Shown piece after piece: positions 1 through 8,425 of a DNA stretch of 34,434 nucleotides (the first letter of the stretch is position 1; each line of letters starts with the position of its first letter). The DNA is from Nitrospira sp. (GTDB lineage: Bacteria; Nitrospirota; Nitrospiria; Nitrospirales; Nitrospiraceae): assembly GCA_013140455.1 (NCBI GenBank), contig JABFSU010000072.1, positions 1-34,434 of the forward strand, read 5' to 3'. The notes under the pieces were generated by a model that saw nothing but the letters and a program-made list of their open reading frames with translations, was not told where the DNA came from and did no database searches. Made by a program: the position numbers and the translations under genes.

Positions 1-127
1 AATAGGGGCTGACCGCTTCGGTGTGATCCAGGACGCCGTTGACCCAGACTTGCATCGACACGGTCCCCGTGGCATTCGAGGTCGCCTGGACGGACCAGGG
101 CTGCCCCGACGTCGGCGAGCCGACCAC
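1..127. repeat. Direct DNA repeat, copy A (Ig-like module)
   Basis: Bases 1-127 are identical to 316-442, an offset of 315 bp or exactly 105 codons. The copy is cut by the window start, so the identical tract may be longer. The first difference is A at 128 against G at 443. Such identity inside a coding sequence suggests recent duplication or gene conversion. Confidence 0.95.
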
Positions 128-805
128 AGTCAGCATCGCTGTTGCCGCGGACGGTGCTACCGGCGGAGGTGTCGGGCCGGACACGGCGGAGGCTGTCACG
201 ACAACGGCCTGGCGCGCAACTTCGAGCCCATTACTCAGCGCCCGAAACTCCATCGTATAGGTCCCGTAAGGCTTCAGGACGGTGGTGCAGGCTGTGCCGT
301 TGTCGCCGAAGGCACAATAGGGGCTGACCGCTTCGGTGTGATCCAGGACGCCGTTGACCCAGACTTGCATCGACACGGTCCCCGTGGCATTCGAGGTCGC
401 CTGGACGGACCAGGGCTGCCCCGACGTCGGCGAGCCGACCACGGTCAGACCGACCGTGGCTGAAGCCGGTGGCGGTGGCGTGCCGGCCGGGATATAGGTG
501 GCAACCGTGCTCTCGGCCGATTCGTTATTAGCAAAGTCGTACGCTGTGATCAGATAGTACTGAATGACGGCGGGTGTTCCGACATTTAAGCTGGTTACTT
601 TTCCCAGTGTGGCAAGTCGTGTTGCCGTGCCAGAGGTTTTCGCGCAGGGCTGTAGACTGCATTGGTAGATATAGTACCCGGCTAGATCAGGCTCGGTATT
701 GGCATTCCATGTCAGTGTGATCCCCCATGATGGATTGCTCCAGAGCATCAGTATAACGGCCACGGCGGTTGCCCCATAGATCCGGAGAGTCTCTTTAGAT
801 GTCAT
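1..805 (-). CDS. Secreted fibronectin-III/Ig-like repeat protein (C-terminus outside window)
   Basis: The minus frame is open from the left edge to an ATG at 805. The protein starts with a charged segment and a hydrophobic stretch (about residues 9-24, ending in PSWG), so it is probably exported. Next comes an Fn3-like module (WNANTEPDLAGYYIY near residue 30, a typical Fn3 opening) to about residue 105. A proline-rich linker (PAGTPPPPAS) leads to tandem Ig-like repeats of 105 residues, each opening with VVGSPTSGQPWSV and containing VSMQVWVNGVLDHTEAV. The second repeat runs out of the window. A further in-frame ATG lies nine codons upstream at 832 and could be the true start; neither start has a strong ribosome binding site, though an AGG lies seven bases before 805. 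Likely role: surface or extracellular binding or structure. No catalytic domain is visible in this part. Confidence 0.8.
   Translation of the reverse strand, partial: MTSKETLRIYGATAVAVILMLWSNPSWGITLTWNANTEPDLAGYYIYQCSLQPCAKTSGTATRLATLGKVTSLNVGTPAVIQYYLITAYDFANNESAESTVATYIPAGTPPPPASATVGLTVVGSPTSGQPWSVQATSNATGTVSMQVWVNGVLDHTEAVSPYCAFGDNGTACTTVLKPYGTYTMEFRALSNGLEVARQAVVVTASAVSGPTPPPVAPSAATAMLTVVGSPTSGQPWSVQATSNATGTVSMQVWVNGVLDHTEAVSPY
316..442. repeat. Direct DNA repeat, copy B (Ig-like module)
   Basis: This is the second copy of the 127-bp identical tract at 1-127. It codes for the N-terminal part of the first Ig-like repeat of the minus-strand surface protein. Confidence 0.95.
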
Positions 806-1474
806 GGTGCGGCCTGGTCCTATTCGTTTCATTACTCATGAACGGTCGTACCGTCTTTGGAGATGCCGTCATCTCACATGCACGGTACCGTTTCGGGATA
901 ACTGGATGATTTGGTGATCCAAGCAGAGACTGGCGTCACGCAATCGGGTTCCAGTTATAGCAAGGCATGTGCCGTGTCTGTGCGTTAACGATTCAGGAGC
1001 AAACCCCTATATATTTACGTATGTCGCGTGGATTCGGTGTATCAAATGACGTGGAGGCTGTAGGGCAGGCCGTCGTGTTTCTTAGCTGACGGTAAACATT
1101 CCAAGAGGTTAGCTGCTGAAGGCGATAGACTGCATGTTTTACACGGTGTGGGGAGTGCGCATGCTCCAGCTGGATTTAAAGATCACAATGGCCTTCGCTT
1201 CTTGCGGAGCCAACGATTTGTATGTGCAGGTATCACCGCTCTTGATCATGGGTATTGTGAGTCGGTCAGCCGCTCGCGTCTCGAGTAGAGAGGTTTTGAG
1301 CTTCTTGGAAGAGCGCTATGGAGATACGGTGTGATCTCGCAATTTGTTTTTGCGACAGGCATCTAGATGCCACAGTGTTCAGGAGCATCGCGTACCAGGG
1401 TTGGTCCCGACAAACCGGACAGTCCACCGATCTCCCGGTCAGTAGGGTGAGGAGATGTACGGCAGGTCGGTTTT
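806..1474. other. Non-coding stretch between surface protein gene and M48 operon end
   Basis: I see no convincing gene in these roughly 670 bases. Short open frames exist (for example 1134-1334, plus) but have no ribosome binding site, domain or signal sequence. The part next to the surface protein gene has several inverted repeats, listed separately. A 14-bp perfect palindrome, GGCATCTAGATGCC, lies at 1358-1371, and TCGCAA...TTGCGA forms a small hairpin just before it. The base composition is visibly more AT-rich than in the flanking genes. Confidence 0.6.
842..891. promoter_or_regulatory. Cluster of inverted repeats upstream of the surface-protein gene
   Basis: Two related inverted repeats are visible: ACGGT-CGT-ACCGT at 842-854 and ACGGTACCGT at 882-891. 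GATG-CCGT-CATC at 862-873 lies between them. They sit just upstream of the possible starts at 832 and 805, where an operator would be expected. That they bind a regulator is inference. Confidence 0.35.
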
Positions 1475-2356
1475 CTATAGCGCCCCGTTCGATGAACGGG
1501 TAAAGCGATCGGCGAGGAGGATGCCCGTGGTTTTCAGCTTCTGCTCACTGATGGTGGAGCGGACGGTCGAGAGCCGGTTGGAAAAATCAGGATGTGTTTT
1601 GAAGAAGGCCCGGTCGTCGCCTTTGAGGGTCCGTAGCCGGTCCAGGAATGTCTCGTAGGCGGTCGGATCGTAACCCACGCGCGACGCGAAGATGACTCCT
1701 ACGCGGTCGGACTCCAGTTCCTTGCCCTGGTCCAGTCCCTCGTCCAACAGTTTTTTGACCGCTCCGTCGATCACGTTCTTGAACGCGTCGGGATTCTTAT
1801 TGGCGTAGGCCAGACCGGCTTCCGCCACGCCGGCGATCTGCTTGGAGCGTTGAATGACGTCGAGGATATGTTTCTGGGTGACGTGACCGATCTCATGGCC
1901 CAATACCGCCGCGAGCTCGGCTTCGTTCTTGATCGTTTTCAACAACCCGCGGGTGACGAAGATGTAGCCGGCCGGCGCGGCGAAGGCGTTGATCGAGTCG
2001 TGGTTGAGGATTGCAAAGCGATACTCGATGTCGGCGCGATCACAGGTCAAGGCCACGCTACGGCCGACCAGGTTCACATATCGGGTCAAGTCCGGCTGAT
2101 CGTAGACCCCGCCATAGCGGGCCACCACCTGTAAGGCGATCGCTTGTCCGATGGTTTGTTCTTCTTCGTATCCGATGGGTAGCAGCCCGCCGATGAGCGT
2201 TCCGCCGCCATGGATCGTCTTCGCCAGCCGTTCGTTTCCCGAGCTTCGAGCGGCGCCTTCGGCAGCCTTCTGGATTTCCGCACAGCCGGTCAGCCCGGCG
2301 GTCGCGAGCAGCACCAGGCCGACGACGAAAAGTCCGCGTGATGACCTATTCAGCAT
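1475..2356 (-). CDS. M48-family metalloprotease lipoprotein (BepA/LoiP-like)
   Basis: The protein has 293 residues. Residues 1-25 form a lipoprotein signal with a lipobox-like LTGC ending at Cys25, so it is probably tethered in the envelope. The zinc-protease motif HEIGH is at 154-158, inside LAAVLGHEIGHVTQKH. The third ligand region ELESDRVG follows, with Glu213 as the expected zinc ligand and Asp217 in the usual ExExD position. NAFAAPAGYIFVTRGLL at about 123-139 is typical of M48 enzymes. Known relatives degrade or help assemble misfolded outer-membrane proteins. It is the last gene of a four-gene minus-strand operon, and its start overlaps the end of the SH3b gene by 11 bp, which suggests translational coupling. 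There is no clear U-tract terminator after the stop. Family assignment is firm; the substrate is unknown. Confidence 0.93.
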   Translation of the reverse strand: MLNRSSRGLFVVGLVLLATAGLTGCAEIQKAAEGAARSSGNERLAKTIHGGGTLIGGLLPIGYEEEQTIGQAIALQVVARYGGVYDQPDLTRYVNLVGRSVALTCDRADIEYRFAILNHDSINAFAAPAGYIFVTRGLLKTIKNEAELAAVLGHEIGHVTQKHILDVIQRSKQIAGVAEAGLAYANKNPDAFKNVIDGAVKKLLDEGLDQGKELESDRVGVIFASRVGYDPTAYETFLDRLRTLKGDDRAFFKTHPDFSNRLSTVRSTISEQKLKTTGILLADRFTRSSNGAL

Positions 2357-2849
2357 ATTCGCCGAGCCTCCCGGCTTTGAGGAATGTCTGGATATCTTCG
2401 TCAGGAATCTTGTTGGCGGTCATCCGATCTACGGCATCGCGATGCTGCTGGGTAATTCCGACCCGATTGGCATAACTTTCCGACGCTTTATCAAGCCCGC
2501 GGGCGCCGGCCGAGGCGGTGACACCCGAGGCCTCGGTTCGTCTGAATCCCTTCCCCAGGGCAGCCAGCTCGTTGTCCCCTCCCGCCGGTTTCGACTCGGA
2601 CACATTGCCGGAGTAGATCCAGCCTGTGACACCCTTGGCGGTCTTGACCTGCACCCAGCGGTCATCTCGCTTCACCACCTCCAAGGTTTCTCCTATTTTC
2701 AGGCTAGCCACGACGGGGTCCAGCGAGGTTTTTCCCGAACGTAATTGCGCGCTCTTGGCTGAGACATAGAGGGTCTCGCCGAAGGCGGCATCAGTCATGG
2801 CAGTTACCATGAAGACCAGGATGGCAAGGAAGGCATGACGGTGATTCAC
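2346..2849 (-). CDS. Exported SH3b-domain protein
   Basis: The protein has 167 residues and starts with GTG at 2849; GAGG lies five bases before it. Residues 1-24 look like a signal peptide ending near AAFG|ET. A bacterial SH3 (SH3b) domain covers about 27-85, with the usual YVSAKSAQLRSG start, a GETLEVV strand, RWVQVKT and the closing GWIYSGNVSE. The C-terminal part (86-167) is charged and probably helical, with no recognised domain. SH3b domains in the periplasm often bind cell-wall peptides. The gene lies 11 bp after the adenylate cyclase gene and overlaps the M48 protease gene by 11 bp, so the four genes are very likely co-transcribed. A role in bringing a neighbour to the cell wall is inference. 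Confidence 0.88.
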   Translation of the reverse strand: MNHRHAFLAILVFMVTAMTDAAFGETLYVSAKSAQLRSGKTSLDPVVASLKIGETLEVVKRDDRWVQVKTAKGVTGWIYSGNVSESKPAGGDNELAALGKGFRRTEASGVTASAGARGLDKASESYANRVGITQQHRDAVDRMTANKIPDEDIQTFLKAGRLGEYAE

Positions 2850-2860
2850 GGGAGCCTCGC

Positions 2861-5032
2861 TTACTTCGATGTGAGTTCATACACGCCATCCCACTCTTCG
2901 GGAGGCGGAGCTATAAGGTACTCTTCGGCTCTTTCCAAGTAAACCCGTGCCGGGCCGTCCTTCGGGTCGAGCGCCAGCGCGGCCTCAAATTGCGCGGCCG
3001 CTGTTTTGAAATCGCGTTGCTTGTAGGCCTCGAGCCCGATTCGATAGGTCTCGATGACACGGCGTCGTTCATCAGGCAGGCCTCCCTTGCGGGCGAGCAA
3101 TTCGAAGACCACTACGGGCTCCTGTTTGCCTTTGACCCGCATGCGGTCGACCTCCCGCGCTTCGATGTCTCCGGCGGCGAGTTCGTAGGTGCGGGGACCC
3201 AACAGGATCAGCGTATCGTAAAACTTATTCGCGCCCTCCAGGCGAGAGGCCAGATTCACGGCATCGCCCATCACCGTATATTCCATCCTCGCCTGCGATC
3301 CCATATTGCCGACCACGAGCCAGCCGGAATTGATCCCGATGCGCGCGCTGATCTCCGGCTGTCCCTCGGTTTTCCACCGTTCGCGCAGCGTGGCAAGCTC
3401 AGCCTGTGAGTCTAACGCGGCAAAGCAGGCAAGGCTGGCGTGATTGGGCTCTCCGCGCGGCGCCCCGAAGATCGCCATGATGCCGTCCCCCAGGTACTTA
3501 TTCACGTTGCCCCGGTGGCGGAGAATGATCTCTGTCATGGCCGAGAGATACTGGTTCAGGAGTTCGACGAGCCTTTCCGGATCCATCTGTTCCGAGATGG
3601 ACGTAAATCCGGCGATGTCAGAAAAGATCACCGACAGTTCTTTTTTCTCGCCTCCGAGCCGGATCGCTTCCGGATTCCGCATGATCTCATCGACCACCTC
3701 GGCCGCCATGTATTTGTCGAAGACTGTCCGCAGTTGCCGGCGCTGTCGCCCTTCCGTGAGGTACTCGACGGTCGCGGCGGTGGCAAATGAGACCGCCAGC
3801 GCGCCTTCGGGAATGGCGAGATCGAGCCAGAGCCCGTGCGATGTAAAGGCGTGGACGGCGAGTCCGTAGTAGGCAGCGGCCAGGCCGGCGATGGCGGCCG
3901 CCTTGACCCACTGGGACTGCATCAACATGAAGGCCCATGCGGTGGCGAGCGTCAGGACGAGTGTGGCGGCTGCGAAGAGGCCCCACGACGCCGGCTGGAG
4001 ATGGCGCTGTCGCAGCATGTTATCGAGTGCCGACATATGGATGAGGACGCCGGGTGCAAAGGGAGAAAGTGGTGTGACTCGCAGATCGTACGTCCCGGCG
4101 GCGGTGGTGGCCACGAATACGATTTTGTCTTTGAACAGCGCCGGGTCCAGCAGGGGAGGCTGGCCTCCCTGCATGTCGGTATAGGAGCGGAGGACGGCTC
4201 CGATGGGATAGACGGGGTAGACGCGATTCTCCAGCGATCCGTGCCAGTCGATGACCATGTCCTGCTCGGCGGTCAAGGGAATCGTCACCGGTCCAAGCCG
4301 AAGTTCCCGATGATGCAGCGATGCGCGGTCCGCTTGCAGAAGGTCGCGCGCGACGGTCGTGCTGATGTGCAGGAACGTCTGATCTTTCGCGTGCGCCAGT
4401 GGGGGGAGGCGGCGGGTGGTTCCGTCGATGTCCGGGGTCAGATTGATATATCCGAGACCGTGAGCGGCCTGCGCGAACAGCGGCAGGGGCAATTTGGCGC
4501 CGGTATAGGTCGAGACTGTTCCGGTCGGCGGAGGAGTCTGATCGTCGAGTGCGATCGTCGCTTTCTTCACGATGTCAGGCGGGTATTCTTGCGTGCTGGA
4601 AGCGGACGAGTTGCCGTCGGGCATCCGCTCGTCCTGCATCAGAAACGGCAGATAGACGTTCCCGGCCGCTCGCATCTCTTCGGCGAACACGGCATCAAAC
4701 TCCTCCCCCGACCGATCCGGTTCGAGAAACAGGAGATCGAAGACCACGGCTTTAGCGCCGGCCTCTTTCAGGTAGTGGACGACATACCCGTGCCGGTCGC
4801 GGGACCAGGGCCACTGGCCGTAGGATTCCAGGCTGGCCTCATCCACGGCAACCAGTACGATGTCGTTCCCGGCCTTGGTGGAATCTGCGTACCGATGGAA
4901 CCGATGGTCGAGTGTCTTGAGTTCTGTGACGGTGAGCCATCCCGACCAGTGCAGGGCCAAGGCGAGGAGCCATACCGCTCCCCCGACCAGCGTTCCAGAG
5001 ATTACCTTGTTGTATCGCGTGGCAGCTTGCAT
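2861..5032 (-). CDS. CHASE2-domain class III adenylate cyclase with TPR tail
   Basis: The protein has 723 residues. An N-terminal membrane helix (about 9-32) is followed by an extracytoplasmic CHASE2 sensor domain (about 35-335). Three membrane helices follow (about 345-430), then a class III cyclase domain (about 463-647) and a C-terminal TPR-like pair (about 660-710, AYKQRDFKTAAAQFEAALAL). Metal-binding Asp472 (FSDIAGF) and Asp516 (KYLGDG) are present. Lys512 and Thr586 sit at the base-selecting positions; the K/T pair is found in known bacterial adenylate cyclases, which favours ATP over GTP. Asn593 and Arg597 (NLASR) stabilise the transition state. All catalytic positions are intact, so a homodimer should make cAMP in response to an envelope signal. 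GGAG lies about seven bases before the ATG. It sits 39 bp after the cyclic-nucleotide-binding channel gene, so its product probably has a local target. The CHASE2 ligand cannot be read from sequence. Confidence 0.93.
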   Translation of the reverse strand: MQAATRYNKVISGTLVGGAVWLLALALHWSGWLTVTELKTLDHRFHRYADSTKAGNDIVLVAVDEASLESYGQWPWSRDRHGYVVHYLKEAGAKAVVFDLLFLEPDRSGEEFDAVFAEEMRAAGNVYLPFLMQDERMPDGNSSASSTQEYPPDIVKKATIALDDQTPPPTGTVSTYTGAKLPLPLFAQAAHGLGYINLTPDIDGTTRRLPPLAHAKDQTFLHISTTVARDLLQADRASLHHRELRLGPVTIPLTAEQDMVIDWHGSLENRVYPVYPIGAVLRSYTDMQGGQPPLLDPALFKDKIVFVATTAAGTYDLRVTPLSPFAPGVLIHMSALDNMLRQRHLQPASWGLFAAATLVLTLATAWAFMLMQSQWVKAAAIAGLAAAYYGLAVHAFTSHGLWLDLAIPEGALAVSFATAATVEYLTEGRQRRQLRTVFDKYMAAEVVDEIMRNPEAIRLGGEKKELSVIFSDIAGFTSISEQMDPERLVELLNQYLSAMTEIILRHRGNVNKYLGDGIMAIFGAPRGEPNHASLACFAALDSQAELATLRERWKTEGQPEISARIGINSGWLVVGNMGSQARMEYTVMGDAVNLASRLEGANKFYDTLILLGPRTYELAAGDIEAREVDRMRVKGKQEPVVVFELLARKGGLPDERRRVIETYRIGLEAYKQRDFKTAAAQFEAALALDPKDGPARVYLERAEEYLIAPPPEEWDGVYELTSK

Positions 5033-5071
5033 CTCACGGCTCCACCGTCGATGACAGGAAGCGGTCGGGGA

Positions 5072-6556
5072 TTAGTTCCCGGACCGGCGGAAGAATTGGA
5101 GGATCTTCGCGGTGAGCGACTGTCCATCCTCTGCGACGGACCTCAGTTTTGACGCGCGATCGGCGGTTTCGCGCGTGGCCGCCAGCGCCGATTGCCGGGT
5201 CGTGAGGATTGTGCCGAATTGTTCGGCCAGGCCGGGGGTACGGGAGATGATCCGGCTCATGGCGTGCTTGCCGATGACCGTGACGGTCAGTTGGGATTTC
5301 GCTTGGACCGTGGCGGAGCGTGGGGCTCCGGTGAGCAGGGACATTTCGCCGAAGAACTGCCCTTGCTTGAGCGCGGCGACCGGCGTGCTCTGGTCACCCG
5401 TTTTGATCACGACGTCGGCGTCGCCCGCCATGACTACGAAGAGCTCCTCTCCCGGTTCGCCTTCCCGCACGACCTGCTCGCCGGGCAGGTAGACGCGTTT
5501 CTGCGCGTGCTCGGCCAGCGAGTGCAGCGCCTCTGCGTCGAGTATCGCTAAGAAATCGATGGCACGAAACTGCTCCTCAATGCTGGCCAGTTCGATGGCC
5601 CGCAACGCCGTCAGGTCAGGGGCCTGAGTCATGTGTACGACACGTTGAGGATAGGGGATCTCAATGCCATTGCGCTGGAAGGCATACCAGACATAGGCCA
5701 TCACCTCGCCCTCAAGGCGTTCACGGCCTCCGTAATCATGGAAAAAGAATTTGAGCTTGTAAGAGATACCCGATTCCTTAAACTCCTCAACGAAGCTGAT
5801 CGGCGCTGGAACGGCGACGACGCCGGGAACCGCCAAAGCAGATTGCATGAGGATTTCTTTCACCTGCATCGGGGGATGAGCATAGTTCGCTTCAACGTGG
5901 ATGGCTCGGGCGCACAGGCTTTCCGGCCGGCTATGGTTGGTGATGGCGGATTGAGAGACGGCATCATTGGGAAGCATGATGTAATCGTAGGCGCGCGTTC
6001 TGATCGTGATGTAATCAAAGGCGATGTCGGTGACGACACCCTCTTTGTCCATCAACGTGACCCAGTCGCCGACGTGGATCATGCGGCCGAGTTGGATGCC
6101 CGAGGCCAGGCGCGCGATGACGTCTTTGAGCGCGAACCCCACCACAGCGGTGGCGATGGTCGGGAGCGCGATCAAGGTCAGCGGATCCATTTCGAGAACC
6201 GCCCGAAGCAGGACGAGGCCCGCCAGGGTGACCCCGACGAGCAGGAAGATCAGGCGGAGCATCCGGGGGATGTATTTCCCCCGCTTCTCGACGAGGTAGT
6301 CTTCGATGAACAGCAGGTCCAGAGTTTTCAGGATGACGAAGCAGGTCGCCAGGTATGCAATGAAGGCCAGCCAGGGCTGCGCCCACTGGGGCACATGTGA
6401 GATCAACCCTTGTGTGGTGAGTTCCAGCAGGAGCACGAGCAGGATCGTGGAGAGGCATCCCGCGTAGAATTCAACTCCGGCAGGTTTTTTACGGACGGCG
6501 CCGAGGTATGCAAGTAGTCCGATGGTGATCAGACCGAGAATCGAAGCTACGCCCAT
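5072..6556 (-). CDS. MscS-superfamily channel with C-terminal cyclic-nucleotide-binding domain (bCNG-like)
   Basis: The protein has 494 residues. Several membrane helices (about 1-145) end in a pore-lining segment with TAVVGFALKDVIARLASG, the MscS helix signature. The MscS beta domain follows (HVGDWVTLMDKEGVVTDI, about 160-180) and then the alpha/beta part. A cyclic-nucleotide-binding domain covers about 325-440. Its phosphate-binding cassette GEMSLLTGAPRSATV has the key Glu404 and Arg413. This order matches the bacterial cyclic-nucleotide-gated branch of the MscS family, where the nucleotide opens or modulates the channel and mechanical gating is weak. Being first in an operon with an adenylate cyclase, it is a likely target of cAMP. 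No strong ribosome binding site precedes the ATG at 6556. Domain assignment is firm; gating by cAMP is inference. Confidence 0.93.
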   Translation of the reverse strand: MGVASILGLITIGLLAYLGAVRKKPAGVEFYAGCLSTILLVLLLELTTQGLISHVPQWAQPWLAFIAYLATCFVILKTLDLLFIEDYLVEKRGKYIPRMLRLIFLLVGVTLAGLVLLRAVLEMDPLTLIALPTIATAVVGFALKDVIARLASGIQLGRMIHVGDWVTLMDKEGVVTDIAFDYITIRTRAYDYIMLPNDAVSQSAITNHSRPESLCARAIHVEANYAHPPMQVKEILMQSALAVPGVVAVPAPISFVEEFKESGISYKLKFFFHDYGGRERLEGEVMAYVWYAFQRNGIEIPYPQRVVHMTQAPDLTALRAIELASIEEQFRAIDFLAILDAEALHSLAEHAQKRVYLPGEQVVREGEPGEELFVVMAGDADVVIKTGDQSTPVAALKQGQFFGEMSLLTGAPRSATVQAKSQLTVTVIGKHAMSRIISRTPGLAEQFGTILTTRQSALAATRETADRASKLRSVAEDGQSLTAKILQFFRRSGN

Positions 6557-6763
6557 AGTCGTCTGCCAGCTTCCATAGGAGGTGATCGCCGGGTTCTAAG
6601 GCCGCGCCGCCGCCACAGATACGGGCGCGCCAGGCAGAAGATAGACCGGATGATCCTGGGATGCAAGATGACACAGGCGGCACGGTCTGTACAGGCGCCG
6701 GGGGACAATGGAGCGGGGTGTCCTGCTATATGCCAGCGGGACGGCCGTACGGTCGTGTGACCG

Positions 6764-8359
6764 TCAGCGCGTGACCGTCAGTTGGACGGGCACACCGCTG
6801 CTGCTGCCGCCGGAAGCGGCTGTCACAGTCACCGTCGATGTCCCGGCTGGTGTGCCGGTGGCTGGCACGCCGCTACCAGAATTAGCGGGCGGTGTGGACG
6901 AATCGCTGCTGCTGCAACTGGCCAGTGCGATCATGAGGACCAGGAACCATCCCGTCCATAGGCCGTGGTCGTCAACTCGCCGCCGGTACCACAGCATGCC
7001 GGTCATGAGCAGTGCGAAGGGAGTCAGCGCGTAGGCGAACATTGTCGGAGGAGATGCGCCGGGAGACAGGAGCGCAACCGGCCCACCGTCGGTGTTAATT
7101 GTGAGCGTGGTGTTCACTGGGCCGCCGTTGGGTGTCACGCTCGGCGGATTGAAAGTGCAGGTCGCCCCCTGAGGCAGGCCGGAGCAGGCAAAGGTGACAG
7201 GCTGAGCAAAACCTGCATTCGGCGTCACGGTGATCGTGGTCTGTGCACTTTTCCCGGCGGAGACGGTCAACGTATTGTTGGGGGCAGAGGATCCGAGCGT
7301 GAAGGGAGCCGGCCTACCAGTCAAGCATGGTCCCCCGATATCGGCGTCACAGAACTGGGCAATGAAAGCGACGGTTTCGTTCTGCCCCGTTTGAGCGGTA
7401 GTCGCTCTGCCTTGAATCCACTGACCGTCGGGAGACATGCCGGTGACGGACACCAGCGTTATCCCGGTCATATCGATACCGCTACCACTGAGAACCTGGC
7501 CTAGCTCCTGAGTCCCGGTTGCTTGAGTCCAGCGGAAGGCCTTTCCTTGATTCCAGCCCGCCACAATATCTTGGTAGTCCAGAAAATCAGGATGGGAAAT
7601 CCCGACCACGATTTTGCCATTGTCGCTAACGGCGGTGGCCGCCGCTGTTTTATCTGTTCCCAGGGGAGCGATCAGCTGTGCCACCGGATTCTGTGTGGTC
7701 CAACGAAAGGCGCTTGAGGCGGTAGAAGTGCCGATTTTCCCCACGACGACTGTACCATCTGCGGAAACGGCGGTTGCCAGTGAGGGTACGGTATTAGAAA
7801 CGAGTTCCGTGAACGTGCTGCCAGCCCAGCGGAATGCTCGTGGAAAGGTGCCGCCAAAGGTCGAATCGCCTACGATTACATTGCCATTACTGCTGACGCC
7901 TAGAGCACGGGATGGACCACTGGCACCAGCCAAAAGGTTCAAGTCCTCCATCGTGCCTCCTGCTGAGGTCCAACGGAATGCATGCTGACCACCACCGGCG
8001 ATTTCCGAATATCCCACCACGACGGAGCAGTCTTGATTGGTATCGGTCCCAAAAGAATGCCCGCTGCCGAGCGTGCCGAGATCGCGCGGCCCAGTGGCCG
8101 CCGTCCAGCGGAGGGCATGGAACGGCGTGAAGAAGCCAGCATCCTGATAGCCGACGACGCAGGATCCGTCGCGGCTTAGGTTTGTGCCACTCCCACTCGC
8201 GGTTGGAAGATTGGACGGTTGCAGCGAAACACGATTGGTGGGAGTTGGCCTACTGCCACGTAAATCAAAACGCTGCAGAGCTGCTTCAAGCAACTGAGTT
8301 TGTTGAATACTTATCTCCGACCCGTCGGCAGTGTTTAGTTCATCGTTTTGAATGATCAA
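6764..8359 (-). CDS. HAF-repeat surface protein with Ig-like domain (N-terminus cut by in-frame TGA)
   Basis: The intact frame codes for up to 531 residues from a TTG at 8359. Residues about 60-340 hold six or so HAF-type extracellular repeats, each with an AFRWT-like strand and a VVG step (SRDGSCVVGY, HALRWTAATG, ADGTVVVGK). An Ig-like domain follows (about 350-430, TLTVSAGKSAQTTITVTPNAGF). Two hydrophobic segments come next, the second ending in ALASCSSSD, and then a Ser/Thr/Gly-rich tail ending in VPVQLTVTR. The frame continues upstream of the TTG, without a stop, to a TGA at 8426-8428. Beyond that TGA the same frame continues to an ATG at 8485 with a good ribosome binding site and a signal peptide. 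The TTG has no ribosome binding site and leaves no signal peptide, so the ATG at 8485 is probably the ancestral start and the present gene is probably a nonsense mutant. A sequencing error is the main alternative. Confidence 0.75.
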   Translation of the reverse strand: MIIQNDELNTADGSEISIQQTQLLEAALQRFDLRGSRPTPTNRVSLQPSNLPTASGSGTNLSRDGSCVVGYQDAGFFTPFHALRWTAATGPRDLGTLGSGHSFGTDTNQDCSVVVGYSEIAGGGQHAFRWTSAGGTMEDLNLLAGASGPSRALGVSSNGNVIVGDSTFGGTFPRAFRWAGSTFTELVSNTVPSLATAVSADGTVVVGKIGTSTASSAFRWTTQNPVAQLIAPLGTDKTAAATAVSDNGKIVVGISHPDFLDYQDIVAGWNQGKAFRWTQATGTQELGQVLSGSGIDMTGITLVSVTGMSPDGQWIQGRATTAQTGQNETVAFIAQFCDADIGGPCLTGRPAPFTLGSSAPNNTLTVSAGKSAQTTITVTPNAGFAQPVTFACSGLPQGATCTFNPPSVTPNGGPVNTTLTINTDGGPVALLSPGASPPTMFAYALTPFALLMTGMLWYRRRVDDHGLWTGWFLVLMIALASCSSSDSSTPPANSGSGVPATGTPAGTSTVTVTAASGGSSSGVPVQLTVTR

Positions 8360-8425
8360 TCTGCCAAAGAAGCTTGTAGTTGGGTCGCTGAGATAGGGAT
8401 CATAGCGAGCTGCCGCTTTCTCAAT

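Noticed and set aside
1-442. CRISPR-like array because of direct repeats
   Set aside because: The repeats are 105-codon protein modules in frame, with only two copies visible and no short repeat-spacer pattern.
1134-1334. Short plus-strand open frame in the long intergenic region
   Set aside because: No ribosome binding site, no signal sequence and no recognisable pattern.
1483-1500. Hairpin CCCGTTC-GAT-GAACGGG at the end of the M48 gene as terminator
   Set aside because: It lies inside the coding sequence and is followed on the minus strand by A-rich sequence, not a T-run.
3836-5152. Open frame of 438 codons on the plus strand
   Set aside because: It lies wholly opposite the adenylate cyclase gene, has no domain or ribosome binding site, and its sequence is Arg/Gly-rich as expected for an antisense frame in GC-rich DNA.
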